Shown in pieces: positions 1 to 12,905 of a DNA stretch of 64,000 bases (positions are counted from its first letter, which is position 1; each line of letters begins with the position of its first letter). The notes below the pieces were generated by a model. That model saw only the letters and a list, made by a program, of their open reading frames with translations, had not been told where the DNA came from and searched no databases. The stretch is taken from assembly GCA_022414725.1 (NCBI GenBank), contig CM039466.1, positions 37,350,392 through 37,414,391 on the forward strand. Reading direction: 5' to 3'. The position numbers were made by a program, and so were the translations under genes. The DNA is from Microglena sp. YARC (taxonomy: Eukaryota; Chlorophyta; Chlorophyceae; Chlamydomonadales; Chlamydomonadaceae).

Positions 1-513
1 TTTCAAAAATATTTGAATTTTGAATTTTGAATTTTCGAAAAAACAGAAAAAGTTGTTATGCACGCTACATCTTGAGATAGAGCAAAAACGAGGCCTAAAA
101 TGTTTCAACTGAGGCTGTGCAACTCTGACCTAGACTTAGGACACCCACGAAATGTAAATAATCAGTGTTTTGGGGGTCCGTACTCAACTGTACTGCCTGT
201 GTACTGCCTTCCAAGACCTTCCGTAATAACTACTGGTAGAGAAAGACGTTACACAACATTTGTACCCAGTGTTCTTTTAAAATGGCTTGTTTCGGTCGCG
301 ATAGGCTCCGTATCACTTCCTACGTACAACCCGTATCGACTTAGGGAACCCCATAGTAACAAATTAGCATGTTTCACTTGACCTGGTCCCCACCATTTGT
401 GTGTTGAACTGATGTGGTTGGGCAACTTATTAGCAAAAAATCTTTGTTTTTGGACTTGAGGGCATAGGCTCAATCCATCCGTATCACTCAGGGTCTGACT
501 TAGGCACCTATGG

Positions 514-514
<1 letters not shown>
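1..514 (+). mobile_element. TIR DNA element, copy 1 (left end outside window)
   Basis: This stretch matches the right half of the complete element at 21931-22977, in the same orientation. Shared landmarks are the AT-rich TTTGAATT stretch, AAATGTAAATAATCAGT, TTTTGGGGGTCC and the run GATGTGGTTGGGCAACTTATTAGC. It ends in the terminal inverted repeat at about 497-514 (GACTTAGGCACCTATGGA). No long coding frame is seen, so it is probably non-autonomous. It lies in an intron of the Rh gene. Confidence 0.7.
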
Positions 515-549
<35 letters not shown>

Positions 550-765
550 ATGGCCCTGCAGGTGCCTCTCTATGCCGCCATCCAGCATCTCGTCATTTAC
601 ACCTTCAAAGCTCAACCTGAGGCCTCGTAATAAGGCGTGCTATATTTTTTTTTTTTTTTTATATATATATACATATATATGGCCTGCAGGTGCCTCTCTA
701 TGCCGCCATCCAGCATCTCTTCATTCAAACCTTCAAAGCTCTGAACTTTATTTATATACACTAAT

Positions 766-820
<55 letters not shown>

Positions 821-837
821 TATGTCTAACATTGCAG
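515..837 (+). repeat. Microsatellites and two acceptor echoes of Rh exon A
   Basis: TA and TTTA microsatellites surround two partial copies of the first Rh exon of the window. Copies start at 562 and 690, each directly after CTGCAG, and each reads VPLYAAIQHL before diverging. They repeat the 3' intron end plus about 50 bases of exon 5' edge. The complete, in-phase exon is the third copy, starting at 838. Confidence 0.8.
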
Positions 838-965
838 GTGCCCCTTTATGCTGTCAACCAGCATCTCGTCATTTACACCTTCAAAGCTCTTGACATGGGA
901 GGCTCCATAGTCATCCACTTATTCGGTGCCTACTATGGCCTTGCCGCTAGTCTTATGATCTCCAG
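838..965 (+). CDS. Rh exon A (pore helix with first histidine)
   Basis: The exon follows TTGCAG and ends before GTAAGC. It has 42 codons plus two bases. It begins [16 protein letters not shown] and contains [18 protein letters not shown], the segment that holds the first of the two pore histidines in Rh channels. The two leftover bases AG plus the first base of exon B give Arg. Two truncated echoes precede it and three follow it. Confidence 0.9.
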
Positions 966-1020
966 GTAAGCAGTAGCATGTCCACCACCACCATTACAGC
1001 CATTAATTCCACCAGTAGCA

Positions 1021-1060
<40 letters not shown>

Positions 1061-4000
1061 TACACACACACACACACACAAACCCATACACCCAAACCAA
1101 CCCACAAGACATGAAACCTTCAATTCTACCCCCATTACCCCCCACCCCCCCCACCACCACCATACAACCGTACACCTAGACCAACCAACAGGACATGAAA
1201 CCCTCAACTCTACCCCCCCACCCCCCCACCCCACCCCATACACCCAGACACCCAGACCAACCCACAAGACATGAAACCTTCAGCTCTACCCCTCCACACA
1301 CATACACCCATCCCCCGCTAGTCTGTTGATCTCCAGGTGGGTGCAGTACCATGACCACCACCACCATTACAGCCATTAACACCACCAGTAGCATGACCCG
1401 CCCCCCCCACCCACACCCACCCACACCCACACCCACAAACCCCTACAACCCAGACCAACCCACAAGATATGAAACCTTCAATTCTACCCCACAACCCCAC
1501 CCCACCACCCCCACCACGATAAACCCATACACCTAGGCCAACCAACAGGACATGAAACCCTCAACTCCCCCCACACCCACACCCACACACAAACTCATAC
1601 ACCCAGACCAACCCACAAAACATGAAACCTTCAACTCTACCCCCCCCCCCCTCCCCATCCCCACCATACACCCATCCACCCAGATCAACCCACAGCACAC
1701 AAAACCCTCAACTCTAACCCCTCCACACACATACACACATCCCCCGCTAGTCTGTTGATCTCCAGGTGGGTGCAGTACCATGACCACCATCACCTTTACA
1801 GCCATTAATACCACCAGTAGCATGACCCCCCCCCCCCCCCCCCCCCCCACACACACAAACCCCTACACCCAGACCAACCCACAAGATATGGAACCTTCAA
1901 TTCTACCCCTCCACGCACATACACCCATCCCCCACTAGTCTTCTGATCTCAAGGCGGGTGCAGTACCGGACTGCTGGTTGTAGGTTTGGGCTGGTTGATT
2001 TCTGTAGTGCTCCAAGCATTGTAAAAGTTGCTCGAACTTCAAGTTTGCGACCCATTAAATAAATAAATAGTACGCCTTGTTACAAGGCGTAGTACGCCTT
2101 GTAACAAGGCGTGAGGTTGAGGGGGCCAGCCTGTTTGCGGCCAACCACACCCATTATATTTTTCCTTGGGTGGTTTCTGTGTAAAAATAACTTTACAAAT
2201 AAAAAACAGGCTTACAAATAAAAAGCAGGCTCAGAATAAAAAAACAAACTTTAAAATATACTGAAAACCCAAACTCTAAACTTTAACGTGGGAGGTAATG
2301 TCCTGGAAATAAAGATGACTTGTTTCTAAGTTGTGAAAGGTTTTTCACCTTAGGGGGTGGGTCTCCCTACACAAACCAGCGGCACACAGGATTCAGTTCG
2401 AATGGCGTTGCCGCTCTTGCAAAAGAGTAAGCACACTTGGTGGCGGTGGGCGATACCGAAGTGGACTTGTTTGTGCAAACTTTGAACTTCCATTTTAAAT
2501 TTTGATACTCCCATCATGATACTCCCATTTACTCTGATCAGCTGAGCCCCATACACTTGCATTCCTTGCAGGAATTAGCCTGGAAAGGGAGAAGAGCACC
2601 TTCAGAGCACAGGCACAGCTACTTAAATGACATTTTGCAGTGCCCAGGACTTTTGATCTGATCAGCTGAGCCCCATACACTTGCATTTCTTGCAGGAATC
2701 AGCCTGGAAAGGGAGAAGAGCACACCAAGAGCACTAGCTGCTACTTAAATGACATGTTTTCAATGACCGGGTCATTTTCTCTGATCAGTTAAGCCCCATA
2801 CACTTGCATTCCTTGCAGGAACCAGCATGGAAAGGGAGGAGAGCACCTTCAGAGCACGATCAGCTACTTGAATGACATTCTTTCAATGCCCAGGACATTT
2901 GATCTGATCAGTTAAGCCCTATTCACTTGCATTCCTTTCAGGAACCAGCCTGGAAAGGGAGAAGAGCACCCCAAGAGCACAGGCAGCTACTTAAATGACA
3001 TGTTTTCGATGATCGCAGGAGTAGGAAAAAAACAACTCTCTCCCCCCCGCCTAAAAAACCTGAGGAGGCCCACCCACCCCACCCCCACCCCCACCAAATA
3101 AAACAAGGTGCCTAGAATGATCCGAAAAATAGCTCAAACATAGCATTGGATCATGCCATCATAGCCCCATTCTCAGAAGAAGAAAAACGATTGGCCTGGA
3201 GGCCTGGGCCATTCCTGATGACCGGGACTTTTAATCTGATCACCTGAGCCCTATTCACTTTCGTTTCTTGCAGGAACCAGCCTGGAAAGGGAGAAGAGCA
3301 CCTTCAGAGCACAAGCACAGCTACTTGAATGACATTTTGCAGTGCCCAGGACTTTTAATCTGATCAGCTGAGCCCCATTCACTTTCGTTTCTTGCAGGAA
3401 CCAGCCTGGAAAGGGAGAAGAGCACCTTCAGAGCACAAGCACAGCTACTTGAATGACATTTTGCAGTGCCCAGGACTTTTAATCTGATCAGCTGAGCCCC
3501 ATTCACTTTCGTTTCTTGCAGGAACCAGCCTGGAAAGGGAGAAGAGCATCCCAAGAGCACAGGCAGCTACTTGAAAGACATTGTTTCAGTGCCCAGGACT
3601 TTTAAGCTGAGCCCTGTTCACTTTCGTTTCTTGCAGGAACCAGCCTGGAAAGGGAGAAGAGCATCCCAAGAGCACAGGCAGCTACTTGAATGACATTTTT
3701 TCAATGGTCGGGACACTCTTTCTTTGGCTCTACTGGCCTTCCTTCAATGGGGCCCTGGCCTCAGTAGGTGCACACAGCCCGGACGCCAGCGATGCACAAC
3801 GCAGCATGCAGGTGTGTTTGTAATGATAATGCCTGGTGGGGCGGGTATTAAGGGAGCCCGTCTTAGGCGGTCAACAGCGACCGCAGACACTAAAGCGCAC
3901 CCGTAGGGATTCGAACCCCGCACCTTCTTGTTTCTATGTGCTCTACCATTGAGCCAGTCATCGAAACGGGATGCAGGTGTGTTTGTATGTTGTTGCTATG

Positions 4001-4208
4001 GGGCCCTAGTCTCTGTATGGACACATCCTGGATGCCGGCGATGCACAACGCAGCGTGCAAGTGTGTGTGTGTGTTGTTGCAATGGGGCCCTAGCATATGT
4101 AGAGACACCCAGCCTGGATGCCAACAATGCGCAACGCAGCGTGCAGGTGTGTGCGTATGTTGTTGCGATGGGGCCCTAGCATATGTATTAATATCATCTA
4201 GCCCTAGC

Positions 4209-4242
<34 letters not shown>

Positions 4243-7200
4243 TGGGTTCCACAATATCCACCTTTGCTGTGAGCACCCTTGTGTATCAAGGAAAATTGAA
4301 TATGACCCACCCTCCATCATTCCTCTCCAGTTCCTGTGTGTGGTCAACACCGTTTTCTCTCTCATGGGTTCCACAAGATCCACCTCGGCTATTAGTAGGG
4401 AACGGCAAATCATGTGATGTTGACCAAAGACGAGTATGATAACATATGATATGATGCCCCAGGCCAAAGTTACCTAGTTAGACTGCCAGCATCATATGAT
4501 ATCATATGATGACATGATATCATATGGTATCATATTGCCGACCCCTAGCTATGAGTGCATCACGGCAAATTGAATATGACCCACATCTATCTTTCCTTTG
4601 CAGTTCCTGTGTGTGGTCAACACCGTTCTCTCTTTCATGGGTTCCACAATGTCCACCTTGGCTACGAATGCCCTTGCGCATCACGGCAAATTGAATATGA
4701 CCCACCCTCCATCTTCCCTTTGCAGCTCCTGTGTGTGGTCAACACCATTCTCTCTCTCATGGGTTCCACAATATCCACCTTCGCTATGAGTGCATCGCAG
4801 CAAATTGAATATGATCCACATCTGTCTTTTCTTTGCAGTTCCTGTGTGTGGTCAACACCGTTTTCTCTCTCATGGGCTCCACAATAGCCACCTTTGCAAT
4901 GAGCGCCCTTGTGCATCAAGGCAAGATGAACATGATCCACGTCCAGAACTCCACACTAGCTGGTGGAGTGGCCATCGGGGCAGCTTGCACGTTGAGAATG
5001 GTGAGCCTCTTTCCAATCTTTTGGTGGGCACAGTGGGTGTGTGGGTAGGTGTTGTGGGCACTTCGGTTGTGTATGTGTATGTGCGTAGGGGCCGTTGGAG
5101 CAGCTTGCACATTGAGAATGGTGAGCCCCCTTTACTAGCACAGATAGAGCTGGGCACAGTGGGTGTGTGGGCAGGTGGCGCGGGCACAGAGGTTGTGTAT
5201 GTGCCTGTGCGTAGGGGCCATCGGAGCAGCTGGCATGATGATAATGGTGAGCCCCCTTTACTAGCACAGATAGAGCTGGGCACAGTGGGTGTGTGGGCAG
5301 GTGGCGTGGGCACAGAGGTTGTGTATGTTCCTGTGCGTAGGGGCCATCGGAGCAGCTGGCATGATGATAATGGTGAGCCCCCTTTACTAGCACAGATAGA
5401 GCTGGGCACAGTGGGTGTGTGGGCAGGTGGCGTGGGCACAGAGGTTGTGTATGTGCCTGTGCGTAGGGGCCATCGGAGCAGCTGGCATGATGAGAATGGT
5501 GAGCCCCCTTTACTAGCACAGATAGAGCTGGGCACAGTGGGTGTGTGGGCAGGTGGCGTGGGCACAGAGGTTGTGTATGTGCCTGTGCGTAGGGGCCATC
5601 GGAGCAGCTGGCATGATGAGAATGGTGAGCCCCCTTTACTAGCACAGATAGAGCTGGGCACAGTGGGTGTGTGGGCAGGTGGCGTGGGCACAGAGGTTGT
5701 GTATGTGCCTGTGCGTAGGGGCCATCGGAGCAGCTGGTATGATGAGAATGGTGAGCCCCCTTTACTAGCACAGATAGAGCTGGGCACAGTGGGTGTGTGG
5801 GCAGGTGGTGTGGGCACCGAGGTTGTGTATGTGCCTGTGCGTAGGGGCCATCGGGGCAGCTTGCACGTTGAGAATGGTGAGCCCCCTTTACTAGCACAGA
5901 TAGAGCTGGGCACAGTTGGTTTGTGGGCAGGTGGCGCGGGCACAGAGGTTGTGTATGTGTATGTGCGTAGGGGCCATCGGGGCAGCTTCCACTCACGGTT
6001 GCGCAAGTTCAGGTGGGCAAGTTCAGGTGGGCACAATGGGTGTGTGGGCAGGTGGCGTGGGCACAGGTTGTGTATGTGTACGCTTCCACTCACGGTTGCG
6101 CAAGTTCCTTAAGCATATTTGGCCTACCCTTGGACTGTAACATACATTCATTTATTTGTTGTCTGCAAAGTGCAAACCCTTGAGGGCTCTATTGTTGTAC
6201 AACACCAATAGCAACTACACATCACTTTATTTGTTGCCTGCAAACCCCTGTCAGCTCTGTCGTTGTGGGTGCTGCAGCAGGGTATATTGTAGAATTGAAT
6301 GATCATTGTAGCACGAACTCAGGGCCCCCATCGATAAAACTATTGTTTGGGGTTCTGTTGGCTTTATTTGTTTGTTACCCGCAGACTCCTGGTGGCTCTG
6401 TGGTTGTACAACACCAATACCAACAGCAACATTAAAACCAACTAAAGTTGAATTTATTTGTTTGTTACCCCCAGACTCCTGGCGACTCTGTGGTTGTACC
6501 ATACCAACACCAATACCAACAGCAATACCAACTAAAGTTGACTTTATTCGCTGCCTGCAGAACCCTGGCAGCTCTGTGGTTGTACAACACCAATACCAAC
6601 ACCAATACAAACTACAGATTACTTTGTTTGTTTGTTGCCCGCAGACTCCTAGTTCTCAGCTCTGTGATCTACAGCACCAATACCACCACCACCACCAATA
6701 CCAACTAACGTTGACTTTATTTGTTGCCTCCAGACCCCTGGTGGCTCTGTGGTTGTGGGCGCTGCTGCAGGTGCAATCAGCGTTCTAGGCTTCACTTACC
6801 TCACGCCGTTTCTGAACCGAAAGATCGGGTTGGTGAGTTCTGTTCTATGATTTAAAATCACTATAATATAAAATCACTAAAACATATAACCACTAAAATA
6901 TAAAGGATCAGCTTGGTGAGTTTTGATTTTGTGATATGACAAACGAGTTAGATCCTGTACGGTTGGCGAGTTATGATTTTATGATATTTCAACGTTAAAT
7001 TGGATTCGGTGGTACAATTTTATCGGGTTGGTGAGTTCTGTTTTCATGATATAAAATCACGATAATAAGAAATCACTAAAATATAAAAATATCGGGTTGG
7101 TGTGTTATGATTTTATGATAGGACTCACAATTCATATCCTTTACGGTTGGTGAGTTATGGTTCCATGATATGAGAAACGATTCATATCCTGATCGGTTGG

Positions 7201-10200
7201 TGAGATCTGATTTTGTGATAGGACTCACGATTCATAGCCTGATCGGTTGGTGATACCTGATTTTATGATAGGAATCATGATTCATATCCTGTACTGCCCG
7301 GTAGGGTCCCCATGGAATGGAACCCTCCGGTACGATATCTTACCTGCTATTTAGATGCAACCCCTGTAGCATATTCTAAGCTGCTGAAGGTTATGGGCCC
7401 GCGAGTCAGATCATAACGACTGACAGTAGCTCCATTCTTTTGAATACTTTACTTTGGTGTCATGGAGGTCCTTCCTGTCAATCTACTGCCCATAATTCAT
7501 CTGCCCCTCTTTCACATTTGAGTATTGTTATTGCATGTAGTAGGTTGTTTGGAAAATGTATATGAATTGCCCCCTCCTGATATGTACATTCATGGCTGGC
7601 GTATATACATGAATAACTAGCTTATGACACTTCCATGAATTGCGACAAATGAGTAGTTCCGCTGACACTCCTCTGAACTTGAACTTGAACTTGAACTTGG
7701 ATACAATTCCTGACACTCCACTGAATTTGAACTTGGATACAATTAAAAGAAAGAGCCCCTTTGCCATTTTTAGAGTGCAGCCTCGGCCCCAATGCCACAC
7801 ACTCATATTCATCACACTGCTTTTTTCAAACATGCGCATGTGCACCAACTTTACTTGAACTTGGATACAATTAAAAGAAAGATCCCCTTTTTCATTTTTT
7901 AAGTGCAGCCTCAGCCCCACTGACACACACTGCCTTTTTCAAGCATGCGCATGTGCACCAACTTTACTTAAACTTGAACTTGTTTACATAGCTCTAGCCA
8001 GCAATTGGCTGCTCGCCGTCTTTGGCAGTAAAGTCCTTCATGTCAATCTATCCCCTCCTGTTCCCCTTCAATGAACAGGGCAACACATGTGGTGTGCATG
8101 TTGAGGTGGTGACACACATGGTTAACCCCCTCCTGTCCCCCTCCACTGAACAGGGAGACACATGTGGTGTGCACAACCTACACGGCATGCCGGCCATCTT
8201 GGCAGGACTAGTGGCAGGACTTGCAGCACTTGGGCAAGACTCTGACTTCCTCAACTACGTGAGTGGCACTGCCTGTGTATGTACGATAGGCTAAACAATA
8301 TAAACGAATAATACGAGAACCAGACAGGCAGCACTTGGGCAAGACTCTGTCTACCTCAACTACGTAAGTGCCACTGCCTGTGTATGTATGAATATATGTT
8401 ACAGTCCAGGGGTATGCCAAATAGGCTAAACAACATAAACGAAGTAAACGAATACTGCAAGCACCAGACAGGTAGCACTGGGGCAAGACTCTGACTACCT
8501 CAACTACGTGAGTTGCACTGCCTGTGTATGGATGGATGTAAGTATGTATGTATGTATGTATATGTACGTATGTATGTATGGATGGATGTAAGTGTGTATG
8601 CATGCATGTATGACTGTATGTATGTTACAGTCCAGGGGTAGGCCAAATGGGCTAAAGGGACTTGCCCAACCGTGATAGGAATGGCTAAAAAGAGAAGGCA
8701 TTGGTGAACTGAGCCCCAAACAATAGTTTTACCGATGGGGGCCCTGAGTTCGTGCTCCATGAAAACAAAACATATGCTTCTGCGAAATAGATTGTCCCTT
8801 GTCTGAATTCCTCCGCCCTTTTAGGGTTTAAGGTTAATACATATGGATTCAGGAGGTTGACTCAGACTCCTTTTACAGCACATGTTACCATCTTTTATAG
8901 TATCCACGCATCTTTGGAGGGCCATCTTTTCTAGTCTCCACGCATCTTTGGAGGCATCCCTCCAGCATCACTAGTCTCCTGGCACCTTCTCTGCCTTGGG
9001 AGCTAGTGATGTGGAGGTTGCTCTTCTGAAGGGTGCAGGCTGAGCACAGAAAAGGGTAGATTAGTGAGCAGTTCTGATCACAAGCATAGGGAATGATATG
9101 AGGCCAGTGATTTTTTCCTGAAATGGGATCAGTAAAAAAAGAAAAATGGCACCCCTGGGATGGTATTTCAAGACCCTGAAATGTGGGTTCTTGGCCCTGA
9201 GGTGCCTCCTATACCAAGGTGCATCTGGCCACTGAGGTACCAGTGCAGTGCAAATTGTGTCAGAGGGTGAGGCCACCCAGGCTGCATGTAGGAGTTCCAA
9301 AGTTGATCCTAATGCAGAAAAAGGTTTGACATGTTTAGCTTTGACAGTGAACCCAGACTCTAGGCCTGTAAGTGCAATCTAGGCTAAAGCATCCCTGATG
9401 CCTGGTATCCTGGACCCCGCCTTTGTTCACTGCTGAGACAGCTTGTACGTTGTCCATGTAGCACAGAACTGACGTCCCTGCCAGTTCATGTGCCCAGTGC
9501 CATGAACTTAGATCATGCATGCTCTAAGTTCCAGGATACCTATGTGCACATGTTGCATTGTTTCTGGCCAGGGGTGGGAGTAAGTGTCACGACCTCAAGT
9601 TCCGCATGCACCAAATACCTTTACTGGCATCTGTGTACATGTGGACTTTGAAGGTCTTGCTGTCCACATGAACGTCTTTCCTGGCCAGCATGCTTTCATG
9701 CATCCCTACCGACTCATACCAATCCAAAGCCAGTGCTTGTCCCAGAACCCCAAGTCACTCATGGTGCCTTGTGTCCATGGGATTTTGGCATGTGTTTTGT
9801 GTGTGGTATGGTTGGTTGTGACAGGTTAAAGGTCATCAAACAGGTTTTGAACGTGCAAGTTACCCCATGGAGTGACTCTGGATGCCCAGACTAGCTTCCC
9901 CACCAGGCGTTCAAGTTCTTTCCTTCTGAGTGTACCACCTTCCTCCCTGGACTGGATTGCCTTTTTGACTTCTGATCTGTACATTTGCTTCTTGTGGGCC
10001 GGAAGGTCCATTTTCAAGGGAGGTGTATCGATCAGAAGTCCAAGCATTTCCAGTCTGGTTGTGAGGATGGTTGCCCCTTCATCTTTTGAAGGATTCAACT
10101 CTAGTCCTAATAGTTCTGCTTCCAGGTCCATTATCTTGAAGTCCATCTGCATGTCCATGTGAGACTCTGCCTTTATGGGGTAGTCGTCTACGTAGACATC

Positions 10201-11674
10201 ACAGCTGGCCTTCACTCCTTCCTCATTAAATCTATGATTAAAGATTAACCTTCGAGAAGTTGGTCAATTCACAGAAAAAATGGGGGCTTTGGCCTGTGCC
10301 CTAGGGAAATGCATTCCATCTACCTATTTTTTCCTGTCACGGGGTGTCTGAATCTCATGTACCTCCTGACTGAAGGGTGCAGGGAGACATGATAGAAACC
10401 ATTTGTGAGATCTCTTTTACCCAACATGCCTGTTGTGGTGAGCGTTCTCAGGAAAGTTTCAGTATGCGGGCTGAAGCAGCAAGCAAGAAGAAAGAACTGG
10501 CGATCTGGTGCAATCTAGCTGCAGAAGGTGCGATCTGGTGCCACCTGGTGCAATCTAGCTGCAGAAGGTGCGATCTGGTGCCACCTGGTGCAATCTAGCT
10601 GCAGAAGGTGCGATCTGGTGCCACCTGGTGCAATCTAGCTGCAGAAGGTGCGATCTGGTGGCACCTGGTGCAATCTAGCTGCAGAAGGTGCGATCTGGTG
10701 CCACCTGGTGCAATCTAGCTGCAGAAGGTGCGATCTGGTGCCACCTGGTGCAATCTAGCTGCAGAAGGTGCAATCTGGTGCCACCTGGTGCAATCTAGCT
10801 GCAGAAGGTGCGATCTGGTGCCACCTGGTGCAATCTAGCTGCAGAAGGTGCGATCTGGTGCCACCTGGTGCAATCTAGCTGCAGAAGGTGCGATCTGGTG
10901 CCACCTGGTGCAATCTAGCTGCAGAAGGTGCGATCTGGTGCCACCTGGTGCAATCTAGCTGCAGAAGGTGCGATCTGGTGCCACCTGGTGCAATCTAGCT
11001 GCAGAAGGTGCGATCTGGTGCACCTGGTGCAATCTAGCTGCAGAAGGTGCGATCTGGTGCCACCTGGTGCAATCTAGCTGCAGAAGGTGCGATCTGGTGC
11101 CACCTGGTGCAATCTAGCTGCAGAAGGTGCGATCTGGTGCCACCTGGTGCAATCTAGCTGCAGAAGGTGCGATCTGGTGCCACCTGGTGCAATCTAGCTG
11201 CAGAAGGTGCGATCTGGTGGCACCTGGTGCAATCTAGCTGCAGAAGGTGCGATCTGGTGGCACCTGGTGCAATCTAGCTGCAGAAGGTGCGATCTGGTGC
11301 CACCTGGTGCAATCTAGCTGCAGAAGGTGCGATCTGGTGCCACCTGGTGCAATCTAGCTGCAGAAGGTGCAATCTGGTGCCACCTGGTGCAATCTAGCTG
11401 CAGAAGGTGCGATCTGGTGCCACCTGGTGCAATCTAGCTGCAGAAGGTGCGATCTGGTGCCACCTGGTGCAATCTAGCTGCAGAAAGTGCGACCTGGTGC
11501 CACCTGGTGCGATCTAGCTGCAGAAGGTGCGATCGCGAAACGAGCAGAGAAAGCAAAGATCTGGGGAAACAAAACTCAGTCCCTAAGCGACAAAACGCGA
11601 CCAGCGCCGGGGTCGACAGGGGGTCAGGCAGTAAGGCGACAGATAGGACTTGGCAGGTAGGCAAGCCGAGGGGG

Positions 11675-11732
<58 letters not shown>

Positions 11733-12869
11733 CTGTACAAGATAACCCCAAAGAAAGAAACAAGCATGACCTTCTCACCGCCTTTTTGTTACTGGGCCGC
11801 TGGGCTTCCCTGCGCTTGGCTGGCTGCTCCATCAGGAGGCGGTTCTCCTCCGCTAGGGGATGCGAAGGGAAGAGGGGGTGGGGGGTGGGGGAAAGCGGGT
11901 TTATCTGCACAGGAGGTTTAGTGCGATGCTGCGAGCTATCAAAAGCCGAGGGATCGGAGGCCGAATGGGCCCGAGTGCGCCTCGCAGGCTTACTTAACCT
12001 GCCGGCAAGTTAGATCGACGAAACATGTGCGATATCAGGCATGAGCGGGGAGTGAATCGCTTGGTGAAGCAGATCAATCATGTTAATCTCAACGGGTGCC
12101 GCTCCTCCAGTGGAGATGCGCTAAGATGCGCCTCCAAAGATGCGTGGAGACTAGAAAAGATGGCAAAATCTGATAACTCTCGCAAGGTTGAGCACTTCTT
12201 ATGCTGATCTCTTGCCAGGCTTTAGATTAAATACCGGCATAGATCAGGTTACTATTCGTATTCGCGGTGCACGGGCTACTCCTGGTTTCGCCCTGGGGTT
12301 TTAGGGTATTCGGAATTTGATCGCGACTGTTTGAATCTGAGCTTCACTCCTGAATACTTCATTTCTCACACTACGGTGTGGGAAATACGGCTTTTGAGAA
12401 GTTGACTGTCCCTTGTCTGAATTCCTCCGCCCTTTTAGGGTTTAGGATTTATACGTATGGTTTTGAGAAATAGACTGTCCCTTGTCTGAATTCCTCCGCC
12501 CCTTTTAGGGTTTAGGGTTTATCCGTATGGTTTTGAGAAATAGACTGCGGGAATGTCCCTTGTCTGAATTCCTCCGCCCCTTAAGGGTTTAGGGTTTATA
12601 CAGATGAATTTGAGAAAAAGAATGTCCCTTGTCTGAATTCCTGTGTCCCTCTCTTTCATCCATATGCAGTCGACTGGCAAGATGCAGCTAGGGTACCAAG
12701 TGTTGGCCATGGTTGTCACCATGGGCATTGCCATCGGCGGTAAGCTATATGAATCATGAATTGCGTATAATTCAAGCATAATAATTATAGGTATAGTATA
12801 TAAATAATAATAGTATCTCATAATGATAAATAATAATAAGAAGAAGAAGAATAATAAGAATAGTATCTC

Positions 12870-12905
<36 letters not shown>

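Larger units (their letters stand above)
8921..12164 (-). mobile_element. Decayed DIRS-like retroelement with inverted ends
   Basis: A 35-base block at 8921-8955 is repeated, perfectly inverted, at 12130-12164. Between them the minus strand carries remnants in DIRS-like order: a possible gag-like frame (about 12010-11434), then reverse transcriptase and RNase H (about 10375-9060). DIRS-group retroelements use inverted terminal repeats and a tyrosine recombinase. No recombinase is recognisable here, so the assignment rests on the RT/RH type and the inverted ends. The element sits in the Rh intron between exons E and F. Confidence 0.55.

Noticed and set aside
3895..3960. tRNA gene on the minus strand
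   Set aside because: A and B boxes are good, but the acceptor and T stems do not pair properly and the unit has a SINE tail and target duplications.
4790..6112. 440-codon + frame and 407-codon - frame
   Set aside because: Both are produced by the 126-bp tandem array and run through real exon C in the wrong frame. The repeated peptide has no family signs.
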